DNA of 64,000 nucleotides from Opisthocomus hoazin (GCF_030867145.1 NC_134414.1:127174465-127238464), one strand, 5' to 3'; positions 24,691 through 39,800 are shown, numbered from the stretch's first letter. The notes: generated from the letters alone by a model not told the origin. Numbers and translations: made by a program.

Positions 24691-27600
24691 TAGACGAGGT
24701 TATAAACAATGACTACCTTGTAATTAGCAGCAGCGCAACTACACACACAAAATACTGTGTTTGGAGGGGCTACATGACTGATTCATCGAAACCCTTACGC
24801 CTGTTACCTTACGTGCCCAGCTCCAGTGCTCTGTGGTTATTGATATTTTAAAACAGACAGTAAAGCAGTCTCGGTGTTATAAAGGAGCACTGATAACACA
24901 CCATTCAAACAACTGACTTTGCACAGACACTTCAAACCGTTCACCCACGAAACAACATGTCAAAGGCAGTTTCTCAGCACAGGTCAGACACTGAATGGGA
25001 GGTACATTCCACCCCATAAACATTTAAGCCACCAGCAATTAACTTCTCAGAGGCTGTGAGGGCCCTTTGGCCTGCCAGCGCCTCCTCCAAACAGACGGGC
25101 AGTGGGAGTGGGTTTGTCGGCACGCACCAGGCATTTCAGGCATGGATCCCAGCCTTGTCCCAACATACCTCGGTGTGTGGGCACAGTCAGCCGGCACGGA
25201 GAAAGCCTTGCGAACCATCCCCACACTCTGAGAACGTGGGCAGCGCTCAGAGACAAAACAGAGGCAGCACGAACAGCAATAACATTAGTATTACAGAAAT
25301 CTGATAACCACATTACTAAAACTCACCAAAAAGCCCAGGGGGCTGCAGAAGCTGTTGCGTTTCTGTGGCGTGCTTTGCCCAGGCCAGAGGAATAGATGGG
25401 CTCCTACTCGGGTCTTTCCCCTGTGAAATGCTACAAGCCTGCTGCATCCCCACCTTTGCACAGACACATAGTGCCTTGACAGCCTCTGAGTGTGTGAAAA
25501 GATACAGCTGATCAAAATCCTACAGCTTGTCTTTAGACTTCATGCAAAAGAAGAGTCACAATCACTAGCCTTGGGTACAGGCCACAGGGAGTAGAACAAG
25601 CCACCATTTTGAGGGGACTTCAATCATATTCAGCACTCAGTCCTTCACTCACCCCTCCTCCGGCCACCTCAGGACTTCTGTCTCCAGCAGGCTCCTTGAC
25701 ATGTCACACATTTCAAAGTCATCACTCCCATACGGCCAAGGGAAATCTGCCCTCAGCAGTCACCTTCTCCTAATATCAGCTCATCACCACGTAACAGAGG
25801 GGTAAAAGCAGCACCAGCTGTGGGGCAAAGTTGCAGCAAAGTTTCCAGGACAAAGGCCCTAATCCTGATGTGGAGCCTGAGGGGCCTCGAGCATAACTGG
25901 AGACAGTCCTGAACCATCTGTGACTCCAGCTAAAGTCATTCACTCCTGCAGATATTCAGGTACAAACCTGGGCACTGAAAGAAAAAAAACAGTGGCCAGT
26001 GAAGTTATATTGCCTTTGGACATGCAAATGCATGAGAGTAAGAAAGCCAGCACTTAGCTTTTTTTGGAGCTCTTTGTTCTCTGGTTTTCAAAACCGTTTA
26101 CAAAAATACTGAGAGTGTCATTCAAGTCAAAAATAACAGAGGTTCTGTAACACTTCACATGTTCAGAGGTCTGCCGAGACTTTAATCCACAGAACGCTTA
26201 TAAGAACCAATATTGTCTTCTATCCCACCACAAAGTACAAATATTCACAGGAATTCTGAAGGCAAGACTCCTTAACTTTAAAATCCTCCTCTTTTGGTGG
26301 AAAATATTTTGAATGGAGAGAGGAAGAAAACCCCAATGTAACTCCCCAGGAAGAGTTTTCCATTTTCATGTGAAATTTTTATTTTTCAGTAAAATCCTTT
26401 TCTGTGAGACTCTTCTCACAAGAAAATTTCAACCATTTCTACTCAAAACATTTGTACAATCTGGGTGGTAATATATAAACACAGGAGGATACTGTGGCAA
26501 GTTTAAAATGCCTTTCTCAAGAATAGATATCAAGACAGGGTTGCAGCCGTGGTGCAACTGACCCCCCATCTGTTTCAATTCACGATGCAGTTGCACCGAC
26601 ACACACCAGGTCATCGGCATGCCTGCAAACTCTTGCAGCTGTATTGATTTCAACATCTCTGAAAAACATTTTAGACAATTCATGTTTCCATCACCTGCAT
26701 AGTAAGCTCGTGAAGCAAGTAAGCCCTTGAGATGCAACCTGTTCCTAATCAAAGTCTCACCAGGACCTCCCTCTCACCTTTTCATTGATGATTCACCTGA
26801 AGTCCCGCTTGATAGAAAAGTTTAAGCCAGTATTTGCTTTGCCATTTTTCCCAAATTTCTTTTATGAGCAGAGAGCCTGAGGCACACATCTATAAGGATT
26901 TTGGCCTGTAATTATTTGAGAAGCTAAATCTCTGTGCTAACTATCACGATGATCAAGCTTATTTTGTCCCATCAGCAGTGCCCAAGCAGTAAGAGCTGTT
27001 TCACTACCTACACCTTTTTCCCAACATCTGCTTTGGGCCTGACAGCTCCCTGAGAGCCTCTGGCTGTACTCTCCCCTTGCTCCTGCAAGAATTCCCCAGT
27101 CTTGTTGTTAAAGAAGTAGTTACACAGTTAATGATTTATGCAACACTTGCTGTAATGTGTCTACGGTTCTCCATTGCTGTCCACTTTACGCTCTTCACCT
27201 TGGCCCAAGCATCAACAGGTTTCATACCTAAGAAAGCAGAGGCACAATATTTTAGACAACACTTGTGAATAGGTAAATAAAGTGTGGAGCCAGCAAAGAT
27301 TTTTTTAATCTGATACTGCTCCTTTCCCAAGAGCTACATTTTATAAGGCACACCTCAAACATATCACTTGACCAATATCAGATGTTAAAGTCAATATTTG
27401 TTCCCTAAAAGTATGCATATTATTTGGCCATCTTACGGTTTGTCTCCTTGAAACTATTTGTTCACAGGAAAAGGACTACAAAAAAAAGGGAAAATACAGC
27501 AAAAAGAAAAAAGATGATATACAGTCTCAGCTCACAAAAAATACTCAACTCTCATTCTCTGGCCTGCCTGGTTTCATTGAAAGCTGTTGTTTCAGACAAC

Positions 27601-30600
27601 TCCAGCTACCTTATTTTGTTTTCAGGGAGTAGTTTGGGTACAAGTTTCACCACTGCCAAAAGTTAGCACATCCTAATTTCCCCTGACCTTCCAATACAGT
27701 CACTGTCAAAGTCACAAAGCTTGATTCCAAAGGGCCACTGTGTGTTTGCCTTTTTAACTTGCGGGACATTAGGAAGCTGTAACTCTGCCAGAAAACAGAC
27801 TCATTTGTTATTAACACAGCCCATATTTAGCCATGTATCTCTGAAGTAAAAAGCACATACTTTCATCCTAACAAACCCCTGTCTCCTCAAAGCCGAGTCC
27901 CCAGGGACCGCTGGATCCCATTTTGCATGGCCAAATAAGGTAAAGTAAGAATTTGAAAAATGCGAACCTGGCCTGAAATTACCCACAGCTTTGAGGAGCT
28001 ATTTTTGGATTTGTTAACCTTTTGATAAACAGAGGGTGCTGCAAGGCCTTCTTCTTCTTACTTTACCCTGAATACCTAATTTCAAAAAAATATTTTAGAA
28101 TACAAGTAAGCTTTAAGGAGATGAAGTGATGGGAGAACAAGGCTGAGAACAGCAATGGGAAGCGATACTGAAGAAAACAATGTTAAAGCTTCATCCAAAA
28201 TAAAAGTGGTGTGATTTTCCAACAGATACTGAAAGGACATTCTCCAGATTAGAGGCAAGTCTTCCATAACGTAAGTTTAATGCTGACTCAGCACCTCAGC
28301 TGACTACTAATTTTGGTGGAAGCCCCATACCATTTGAGTTTTCTCAGCACAGTGACTGCTTGTCTCATGCAGATATTGAGGAAATAGCCTACATCCATGC
28401 AGAACAAGCAGTTGAAGACTGCTAGGGAAAAGAAGCAGTTACTCACTTCCAAACTCCCATATTCTACAGGAGATTAGCGACTGAAACTGTTAATATGATA
28501 ACTAAACCCTTTAAGCATTGTCATATTAGCATCACTTAGCCTACTTGCCCAAATTAAAAGTGAAGGAGCAGCTTTAAATGTTCTCTTTCTGAGAAAATAA
28601 TTCAAAATAAAATTAGCAAAGTGGAAACCCAACAAGTTTAAAAGTGAGAAAGACATGCCTCTTGCCACATAGCGTACAAGACACAAGGGACATAGGCCAG
28701 GTTTATCCAGGATCACTGGGTTCAGACTCCCCAAACTGCAGACATCATCATACTGGTTTGTACCTGAAGCCAAGACTGGCCTACAGCAAAGAAGCAAACA
28801 GCGAGGTTGATCCAGCAGGACCGTCCAGGTTTCAAGTGATTAAAAGACTCAAGAGAAAACTCTAATCCAAACTCAAGAATTTTGGATAAGTCAGTGTAAG
28901 AGGAATTTGGAAGTTCTTCCTCTATGGAAAAATTACATTGCAAGTCATGTGAGCCCACTTGCATGATTTCTGTTGGTCATGCCAACACAAGAGTTTTGGA
29001 GTAGGTAAGAACTAATAGATTTTTAGGAAGCACGACAGGTTGTCTTTTTTAAAAACAGTCTAAATTGTGAAAACAGAAAGAGGCCTTGATCTGAACACTG
29101 CCTCATTTTGGGGGTCTTCCTCAGCCAAAACACTTTACAGTTTGAAAAGTACTGTAATGCTTTCTAGGCTCTCTAGGCGAAAATTACTATAATGATTTTA
29201 ATAAAGCTATGAGTCTGAATATCATTTTGAGATTTGGAAGGCTCAGAGTTCCTTTGCAGCTGATTTCAGCCCTGTTCCACTCAGTGTGGGATTAGAAAAC
29301 AGAGACACAGAAATCCCCCCCATCTAATCCTGCATGATGGGGACATCTCCTTCCTTCTGAGCTAATGCTGGTATGAAGCACCTGGTCCCAAGGGTCATAC
29401 AGACCCTCTCCCTGCTGTTGGGAGCTTACAGTCTTGGCCTGCTGCATCCCCCCCCGGCAGGGACATAGCATGACAAATTGGCCAGGACTCAACTCTCCTG
29501 CCCATGGCCAGGCCGTTGACCTGCAGAGAGCAGGGCTCCATGGGGAGGCCCGAAAGCTGCACCACTGCCAGCTGGCTGACAGCCCAGGCAGTTCCCTCTC
29601 CTAGCCAAAGCAAGGAAATACTACGGAGGCTCCAACTGCAGCTTAAAACTACATGTGAAACTATAGAAGCTTCCTCTTGCTTCTCCACAAGGTTTTAAAA
29701 TGTAATGAGGTCCTGTAAAAGCTCTTCATCTGGGTAAAATTTGTACTTTTGTCTCTAATGTAGTGGAGCTCAGGGGTGGAAATAAGGTTGAACTCATGAC
29801 TTTGGTTTGCTGTGAGTTGAAACCTAAACAAAACCAGGACACTTCTTGTCAGCTGAAGGTCCCAGAGGTGTTTGAAAGCTTTAGCCACAGTCAACTCATT
29901 CTGGAATAATTTGTTTGTTTTTCTTTTTTTTTTTTTTTGAACTGAGTCAAGCTGAGGAAGACAACCATGCCATAAATAAGTCTTCATAATGTAATCAACA
30001 GTTGTTTCCCTATTTAGTCTAACTCAGGATTTTAAAAAAAAGGCCATGTGGAAATACAGATTCTTCATATAGACTTGGGAGACATGGAAAGAAAAGACAG
30101 ATTGGACTTCTCCGGATATATCATCAGGCTCCAAGTCCAGAACAGAACTGGCCAAGGCTTCCAGCAGAACTGGGCTTCACGCAACCATGAGCTGCTGTTC
30201 TGGAAGCAGCCATGAAGGGGGAGCAAGGGTTGGGAAGCATTTAGGCAAGAAGCAGAAGAAACTTCTTTCTATAGCTGGTCACATCTGAAACCTTGCCAGG
30301 TATGTGCCACCAGCAACCCCACGGGATGTCCACAGAAAACTGCCAAGCCCAGTTCTTTGGCTTCCATTTCTCATGCTACTACATGACATACAACCCTCCC
30401 CAGGAAAACCACATCAAAACAGAACAAGATCATAAAAAAATCCAGACCAGTGCTAGTCCTACTTCTGCTAGCTGGAGTGAATGAAATTAAATAGATCTTT
30501 GTGTACATTTTCTATCTGTGTGCCTCAGTACAGCACAGAACAAAAGGCAACTTCATGCTTAAAATCTTTTCTATAAATCCTGTTCTCTTCATCAGGATGA

Positions 30601-33600
30601 AGGACTGGAGTGAGGACACATTTTCAAATGCTGCACTGAGACCAGGGCTACACACAGACAGAGTTCAGGTCATGCTCATATGACAGGCTTGGGATGTAGA
30701 CCAACAAGTCTGATGACTGCTTCCCCATACCCAGGCAGGCTAGCGCTCTGTGTGCTTGGCCAGGGCCTGGACCACAGCGTCCAAGTGCAGGTCTTAAGTT
30801 ACACAGCCAAAACAAACAGATTTGGGGTTTGGCTTAATGCACTGTCCAGGCTGAACTTCAGCTGGCTTTGCTCGAGGCCCACCTCCACTTCCAATTGCTC
30901 TCCAGGCTTAGTGCTCAGCCTCACTCATGGGGCTTGCGCTCCTCACCCTTCACATGCTCAGCCCTCTTCATCTTTGCATTGGGAGTTTCCAGCGAGTGCC
31001 CTGGGTAACGTCCCCACTGCCTGCCTTCTCCTGCAACTCATCACTGCAACACTCTCCAGAAGCAAAAGTGTTTGAAAGAAAACTATCCCTCCATAGTTTT
31101 CTGTCCATTCTTCACAAAGCAGCAATGTGGATAAAGGAATCAATCCAGAAAAAAGTAATAACACTAGCCAAGAGGTATCAAGGACAGGAAAGAAAGAAAA
31201 CCAGGGAAACAGGGGAGGTAAAAAGAAAAAAAAAAAAAAAATCAACCCACATCCAAAAGACTGTTTCATTTAGTTTCTGAAAGCGTGTTTCTGGAAAAAA
31301 GATCTTTAGCTTTAGGATTGGAGTACATAATGGCCAACTCCCTACGTTTGTAAGCAAAGGGTACTCTGGGCCAGCGATTCTCACAGCCAGGGAATACAGA
31401 GAGCTGGTGGGCCTGTGAGGAGGCCTGGAGACCACACCACTGTTGTGAGGTTGGGAATTCAAAGCCCTATGACAAGGGACAACATGGGGAAAAGCTGCGG
31501 ATTTAAGAGGTTTGCTGGTCCAAGAAGTTTGGGAAGCAGTGCTGCTGCGTGCAGCCATGCTCCTTCTGAGCGGCAAACAGGCACGCTTCGGTTTGTGGAG
31601 CTTCCCAGATGAACTGCAGTTACTCACATGCCAGTTTATGGGCAGAGGAAATCCTCCTTTTATGGTTTCCACCCTCCCACTTGTCCCTCCTCCCTAGCAG
31701 CTTTTCTCGGTTGAGCCAAACATCAAATGATTTCAATGTGTGGTTATGCTCCGAGAGGGCAGGGACTCTGGGGAAGCAGACGGGGGTGGGGAATCCACGA
31801 TCGTCACCTTTTCTTTTCCCTGTGACTCAGTTGCAGGCTATTCCAACAAGACAAATTAACTACTTTCTATTCACAGCAATTTTTAAATGAAAAAGTTGTT
31901 CAAACCAAAATAAGTATTTCCACATTCAACTGCAAAAATTAAAGAAAGTAGTTCTTTGCTGGTCACCTGAATCTGTTTTACGAAGACATCTGAAAGGCAT
32001 TTTATCAGCTGCTGAGCAGTATTTACTTAAGAAACTGTTCTAATTGCTTTGGAATGTGCACCCTGGCTGCTAGAACAGCTTGCTCCTGCTGATACACTGA
32101 GCAAAGTAATACTGCCTCATAGGACATGCCACTTTTACACAGCATTCATTCTTCGTTCTCAAGGTAAACAGCATGAAATTAAAAAAAAAAAGCAAAGACC
32201 TCAAATTGACTTTCATAGAGCTGCCCTACATGTTCACAAGAACATCAACTCATCAGCAAAATAAATCATCACCATGACTGAAATCATCACAGATCAGTAA
32301 TTTAGTACTAAACCTATCTTGCAGCTGGAAATTGCATGGGTGAATTTATTCCTGGTGCCCCCTAAATCAGTGCTGGAATCAATATCTAGGATGGAAGGAG
32401 CAGTGTGTCCTGGCCACAAGCAAGCCTTGCCATTAGCTTGCAGCCTTGCTCTCTTAGTAGTTAAGCAGTGTACGTCTTGGTAGATCAAAGATAATCTACT
32501 CAATCTTGCCTTAATCTTCTAAAACTGACACAGAACGCTGGTCTGTATTACACATGCCCAGGCTCAGTAACCGCCTACCAGAAAAAAAAAGTAGTATCTC
32601 TATCTGCCTTTAAGAGAAAGCCATCCCAAATACTGAGTCACCATCTGGCAGGTGCAGTGGTTCGAACAGCTCTCGCTCCTTGTCTGTATCACAAAATCCG
32701 AGTGTACTTTACCCAGCAGAATTAGGAAAGCACAGAATAATTGCTATTATACATGTTGATGTATAAAACATGGAAAAATAAAGGACAAACCACCCTGATC
32801 CTCCTAGCACCTATGCAGAAGTGAACCCTTGCAGATCCTCTTGGCACATTCGCCAAAACAGCCACGCCAGTCCCATTGGCCTGGGTCAAACTTCGCAAAC
32901 CGACTTGTGAACTTCAAGTGCTTTGAGCTGGTTTCATAGGAGGTGGGAGTGTGACACCCCCACACCAAGCCTGAGCTGACAGAGTCCTTGGAAAAAGCCG
33001 TTTCAGACAAAACCAGGCCAGACTTGGGGATGAACAGCCGCGGTGGCTGCTCAGAGCCCACGGGCCGGGCTGTGACAGCCCTCCTTCAGCACCGAGTCAC
33101 CCAACACCAGGGGAGTGCTGGTGTCTGTGGCAGTGCCCTTGAGCTGCCTTCCGCAGGAAGCACTGCGCGTGCGTTGCAGTCTGCGCTTTGAGCACGATAT
33201 TTGCTGAGGGGCAGGCAGGATCTCCACTCAGGAGCTGGCAGACCTTGGAGAAGGGCGAGGCAGGGCTAGAGGCTCTCGGCTGAGAGGAGCGAGGGCTCCT
33301 CTCATTTCTGACTCATCCAGCTAGAAAGCTTCTTGAGTTTTCTACCTGACATCACACCAGGGTCTCCTCTGCTCTGTGAGGGCACTGTCTACAGCTCTCT
33401 GCATCTTCTCTCCAGATCTGAGCAGTACAGGCAGTCCCCAGCCTCCTCGACAGCTGCTGCAGCTTTAGCTGCTGCACCGTCCCCCTCCTGCTGCCCATCA
33501 CAGCCCACCTCTCCTCCTGATCGAAGCAGCAGCAACAGGCTCCTCTCCTGCAACCAGGGCAAGGGTAGATGTCACCTGATGTCTTGCTTTCCCCTGCCTT

Positions 33601-36600
33601 CCCTCAGTCATCCCACAGTTAACATTTCTTTTTTTTTTTTTTTTTTAAACAAGGGCTTGTTTGTTTTCTTATTGGAAAGCCTTTTTTGGCCTTAAGGCAG
33701 CATGAACTTCTCCTTATTTTCTCTCGCTGTGAGGGGACCTGACCCAGGGGAAGAGAGCTTTGAAGCTGCAGAAGAGATCTCCCTGGATGACCTTTTTAAT
33801 CCTTGGCCTCCATTGCTTCAGTCAACACCGCAAGTGCCTTCTAGTATGACAATCTCCATTTGTTGCTTAGGAATTAAACATTGACTAAACACATCGTTCT
33901 GCATAGGCCATTGAACTGGAAGAATGTTTAGTGAGCTCAGCAGCTAAAGCTCTGTTAACCATCTCTAGTGACCTTCTCCTTGAGCAAGGCAAAGGCAACC
34001 CTGTGACTATTTCAAACCTTTTCCAAGTGCTCCTTCTGTAACCCACAGTACTCTTAAAGCTCTCATAACCCCACAAAAGAGGTTTGCCAGCAGGTAGGTG
34101 ATAATTTCTCCATCCCCCCACGGCATAAAGTTTATAGTTCCATACTTCGTGCCGTTCCCAGCTCTCTCCAAATCAGTTTAGCACCACTCAGTGCATCCAC
34201 TTCTCCTGCCACACCAGTGAGTTGGAAGTGCTGCACTCCAAGTTAAAAGGCAGATTGTTTTCCTCCCTCTAGCATGCCTGCAATGTTTAACAGTGCTCTA
34301 GAGCACAGGTCAGCTAAAGGTGTGTTGAAACAGAACAGCTAACAGACAGGACAGCAAATGGAGTTTTACAAACACCAGCAAATCCACTCATCCAGCAGGA
34401 TAACAGGAGTCCAAAATACCCCAGGGGGAGGGTGCCTCCTCCCTAGGTATCAAAACTGGCATGAAATGTGTCACAGAGTAATTATATCCTGAATATGAGT
34501 CTGGAAAGTCTGCTAAAGTACCAGCTTCTTGCTCTCAGGCACTTAAACAAGCAGGGAGAAAAGTGACATGAGAATTCCTTGCATTTTCTGAATTCTCCTT
34601 TTCCTTTACTCAACACACAAAAAAGAAAAGCACAGGAAACAAGAGCCCACGCTTCCCTCAGACTCAGTGCTAATATATCCTGCTCTCATCAGACCAGGAG
34701 GGAAAACTTTGATGAGTGTTAGGTGGTCTTTTGTGGTTGTTATTCATGAACAAAGTAAGAGAACAGCTCTACCACCTTGCTGGAACTGGACTCCATCCCG
34801 TTAGGTGGCATCTTGCCAATGCTAATAAATTAGTAGGACTGCTAAGTGCTTTTGAAACTAAAAGGCAGCTTTTAAAACTAGGCCTAGACCAATCAGCTCT
34901 GGAAAAAAAAAAATAGTCAGTCTGAACACTGTCTCAACCTGGAGCCAGAAAGCCATACCTAATCTAATTAATGTTTCTTGGGGAACACAACTACATGTGC
35001 CAGCTACCTCTGAGCCAGGAAAACCGCAGCACCAACATTAATGACAAGACCCATCGGGCAGAGCAGACATGTCCTGACCGATGCGAATCCAGCAAGACAG
35101 AGACAAGAGAGGTCTGAGGATGGGCTTGAGATTCCCAGCATGAGAAGCTACCAATTTGCCTCTCTTCTCCTGTCTTACCATGCACAAGAGTCTTCAGGAA
35201 GAGAAGAGTAAGGTGTGGTGCCCTGAAATGTTAGAGATGGTATCTTGGAGTATATGCTGGAGCCTAGCTTTGACCCCGGGGGTCCACATTCCCCAGGGAG
35301 GAGTGTCACACTCATGCCCGCAGGAAGAGCCAGGCAGGACACGCACCCCTGCACCTCACAGAAAGCATTCTTGAGTCCGTACGTGGGAGTTCGGTTTCGG
35401 TCTGCTTAGCCTAGAGCCTGTGTTGGTCTACATGTTTGCAGTCCTTGGTACCACAGCAGGAGTGTCTCTCAAGCTTCAAAGAATGTAGTGCAACACCTCT
35501 GTGATCTGGGCAGGTATAATGATCACCACTAATTTTCAGCATATTAGAAGGCAGTCATATTTTTCTTCCAAACAAACATAACACAAGTGATTTCAGTTCA
35601 TCACTTTCAGAACTTTTCTTAATAGGCAAGGCTTGAAACCCACAAAGGAAATCCCACCTGCCAGTTCCAAAGGCAGGAAGAATGCAGGAAGACAATTGTA
35701 ACAATACAGACGCAAGCAAAACAAGATGCTGGGCACAGAACAGGGCAACCACACATCTCTAAGAATGAGAAAGTATGTGGCAGGGACCTGGGACTACACA
35801 TTGATAAGCCTCTGGATCTACCAGCCAGGGCCCCTTGGGAGGCACGAAGGAACAGCAGTACATACTTGTGTATTAAACATTACTTTTTAGTGGGCATAAG
35901 GACAGTAGAATGGGTTTTCCTTCTCATCTTTTCTAAAGCACCCTAGCCAAACACTTGCAGCCAGTGGGGCAGGAAAACATGGATTTCAAGTTGACTGCTT
36001 GTTAGCCATCTACACAATCACACGCTTGTAGAGGGAACTCCAGTGTCCTCCGGAGGCTCGATTGCCAGCTCGTTTCCCTCATTCTCTGCTAAAAGCATTG
36101 CTATAACAGCTTCTACAGCCTCTTCTCCAAGAGTTTCAGTATAATGATACAGCAGAGAACAGATTCACTAGCCAATTCTCTTTTGTTTCACTTTTGGGTA
36201 AACAGAATTTCACTATAACCATGATCTTGAGAAGCCAGTTCCCTGGTGCACGTTATTAACACTGCCTGCATTATCCTTCAGCCTCAGAAAGGGAACAAAC
36301 CTAGCCCCAAGTCAGGAGAAATGAACTAAATGCAGAAGGGAACTTAAGCTACTCAAAAGTCCTTGTTCCGGGTAATAAATGCAAGAAGAAAAGATTGCAG
36401 TTAGCTAGTTTATTGCCATAAACAAACAACTTTCTAGTAGTCTAGTTTTTAGTAATTCTTTCCAGGAGACTGAAGTCAAATAACCACCTGAAAATGCAAT
36501 CCCCCTTGTGCACAAAATCCAGGTGGCATGAAGATGGCACTGACAAATCTCTTTCCAGATGTAGTACTACGAAAACAAGTGATTACCTGGTAGGAACTAC

Positions 36601-36817
36601 TAGGATCCTCCAAATTGTATTAGCTGTTGCTAGTGTAAGCTATCCTTACAGCATCCTTGCTCTTCCCTCGTAGACATACCATTTCAGCAAACCTATGCTA
36701 AGTTTTGGATTAATTTTGAATCTCAAAGCCTGATCTTAAAGCCTGTAAAGACTTGTCTGGTTTCAAGTGCTACTGTCAACACTGTGCATGGCTGCACAGT
36801 GAACATACCCAGCATAT
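24691..36817. other. Non-coding segment
   Basis: About 12 kb without a recognisable gene. It holds a GC-richer patch at 25,040-25,260, T15 at 29924-29938, A16 at 31226-31241 and T18 at 33629-33646. Overlapping frames such as 30680-31075 plus and 31178-31672 minus show no known domain. Confidence 0.6.
33629..33646. repeat. Poly(T) run, 18 nt
   Basis: Eighteen T residues; a simple repeat with no recognisable retroposed body next to it. Similar runs lie at 29924-29938 (T15) and 31226-31241 (A16). Confidence 0.85.
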
Positions 36818-36830
36818 GGGGGGGGGGGGG
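36818..36830. repeat. Poly(G) run, 13 nt
   Basis: Thirteen consecutive G residues, rare in vertebrate DNA compared with poly(A). It can stall polymerases and is prone to length error. Confidence 0.85.
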
Positions 36831-39800
36831 AAATCTGTCTTGAGAAATCCCACTTCCTCTATAAACGTATTTGCGTTGTGCAACAAAGGCGGTAACATCG
36901 TGTGACAGCTTGTGTCATTCATTCTCAGACAATCCTGTTACCGAGGGCAGTTTTCAAGACAGATTTATGGAGGACCAGAAGGGGATTATCTTTGTGATAT
37001 GCAGTTTTGCTTGCTTTGGCGATGACCAAAGCACATTTTCCAGCAATAATCAAGTCTTACACAGGACGAATTGGCTGCTTATAATGCTTCAGAGTTGAAA
37101 TCATGATTCCTCTAAGAAATGCAAAATTAGAGAAAAGAAAACTGTTGGCATTTGAGATATTTAGGCTGAAATACTAGCGATTGTTATTTTTCTCAGAAGA
37201 AATGCCTGGCACATTGTATTTTATTTGCTGCCAGTGTAGTCTTTCCAAAGATGAAGTCAAGTCAAATTGAGCACTTTTGTAAACATGGAGCTGCATTTAG
37301 CAGATCACATGAACTTTGTACTGGATGCGATTCAAAGAGTGAACTTCGTGTAATAATTTGTTCTGTCTCAAAAAAAAGGCCCCAAACCAAAAGAGCTTTA
37401 TTTTCCATTCCAAAGGGCAAGTTGCAGCACCATCTCTACCTCATACCTTTCCCTCCTCCCTTTCCACTGCTTCAGCCTCTCTGAGGATGCTTTTTGTTTT
37501 TCTTGCACTTGTGATTTTAGGTTTTGCAGTTTCAAACTGGAAACAAACCCCAGAATACTGAAAGCCAACCCTTTGCTCAGTTGCTACAAGCAAAAGGAAA
37601 AATGAACACTCAGCAGCAGAAAGTTCAAGAAGAAGTACTTTTACCATCTTTAATCCTCATTTACACAGAGCTCACCAAACAAACAACGTATGTTTTTCTC
37701 CACCCAGTCTGCCAGATGATGACTTTGATGCAGGGACGAACATCCCCTGAGGCAGTCTTATTTCCCTTTTCTTAAAGTGTATTCGCAAGAAGCAACATGA
37801 TAGAAAACAACTCAGCTCTCAATTTCTTCTGTAACCTTGCATTCCCAAATTTTCAACCCAACAGGAACTGGTCTGTGAGTCACAGAAACTCCTGAAGCAC
37901 CAAGGTGCTGTTTGCCATACAAAGCAAGGGGCCAGGGCTGCTGCTTGCCTGCCCCTCCGCTGAGCAACTCAAACAGCATCAAAACTGCCTCGTGACTCTA
38001 ACAGAGGTGAAACACCAAAGGCATCCACAACTCCGATCAAACACAGAAATTACCCTCTCAAACCCAAGCATGAGATACCATCTGGGCTCTGCACACACTA
38101 GTCAAGCTTTTAAGCCGTTTCAGTGAAACCTGCAAGTCTTTGCATGAAGACCAACTCATGCATTGTTTGGCATCTCCTGAGTCACCAGGACTCTTTCAAA
38201 GGTTCATCCAGCAGGTAAGGTGTCTGCCTTAATCAGAGGGACAGTCTGTGCCAACACTGTCTCATACAATTTCCACTTTTTGCAACTACCGGTTAGCAGT
38301 ACAGCCTTGGGCACCGCCGGTCATCTCCTTTCTTCCACCGAGAAGCCACTCGCTACAGACACAGCAGCACAAAAATCACCCCCGCACCAATTCTGCTTCT
38401 AAATTAGATACCAGGCTAAGCCATGGCATCTTGCAAACAAGTTTGGTTTATTTTTGAACTACTGAAAACAAAAAATTACAAGGTAGACAACAGAAGCATT
38501 CACCTCTCTGAAGTACTTACTAGTTAATCCCCAACTGCAAGCAGTTCCAGCCCATAAGTTATTACGCTGGAAACTTTTTAACTCACAAATTTGGCTGCCT
38601 ACACAGTTCTGCCACAGGCACATGTTCTCACTGGTCACTGAAAGAAACGGTATCTACTCACAGAGGTCAAATCTCTGTTGAACCTGCAGATGTAAACCTA
38701 CACAGCTGCTGTGTCTGATGGTAGCCTCTCCCTCAAGCAGCCCCTGCATCACCCTGCAGTTCTTCCCCCAAAGTATATTTATTTCTACTGCAGCTGAGAG
38801 ATGTATAAGAAAACATAAAAACAGCCAGCCATTTTCTACTCTAAGCAACCTTTGCTTTTCATTTAAAGCAAATCTCTAAATTGAGGGGAAGTTGATTTTA
38901 AGCATGATTATCTTAACAGTTTATCCATACAGCAAGTTACCTGTTAATGATCCTGGCCCCTCTCACCACATTCTCCAGAAGACTCCACTTCGTCAGGACC
39001 CAGGCAGTGGCACCGCTACCAGTGGTGCAGAGCATGAACAAGCAAACTTTGGATCCCCGAGAGGAGCAGCTGGACTCACTCACCAGCAGCAGTTCAAAAA
39101 TCACTCGGTTTCTCTCTCCAGCATTTGCTCCCCTGAGAACCTGACAAACTGACCCTGCTTACTGCATTTAAATTGAAGAGGGGCTTTTTGGCCAAATGCT
39201 TTTCTAGTCTACGCGACTGGCTGGTGTGTCACCTAGCAGATCAGAGGAATTGGTGACATTACCATTGCTCAGCTCCAAAGCCTGCTAGCATTTTGCTCAC
39301 CTTCCAGCTACACGTGCTATGAGAGCAGCTGGCAGTGTACACCAGGCTTCAAGATGGCTTTCCTTCAGACAGCATGGAAGAGTTTATCTTCCACTCCTAA
39401 AAACCTGCATGCAGGTTCAGCAGTATCTCCTAAGAGACAAATACTAAGCCACATGCAACTCGGGAATGACTCTATTTGAACAGCTAATCACAGGCTTGTG
39501 GCAACAGCAAAACTAGGTATAGAGGGCATGCATAAATTTGCCGCAGAACAGGCATCTAGTTATTGCAGTCTCATGATACGCTTCATAAAAGATATCTACT
39601 TTGTGCATATATGCATATGTACCCTTGTGCAGCATTGCTGAAAGGCACATAACGAAAAAAAAATCTAATAAACCCCCTAAGGAAGCAATATGATGAAATC
39701 ACACTCACTCCTGTGCCCAAAGTCCCCTCTAAGTTATGATTCCTGGCCTGGAGAGGAAAAAGCAAAAGTAACACTGCTACTGCAAGCTATTTACCCATCA

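Noticed and set aside
24088..24693. Plus-strand open frame of 201 codons
   Set aside because: It is long for this window but low in recognisable content and without splice or promoter context. A frame of this length is near chance expectation in 64 kb.
32646..32669. tRNA-like A-box and B-box words (TGGC...AGTGG, GGTTCGAAC)
   Set aside because: The two words nearly overlap instead of being about 35 nt apart, and no cloverleaf can be drawn.
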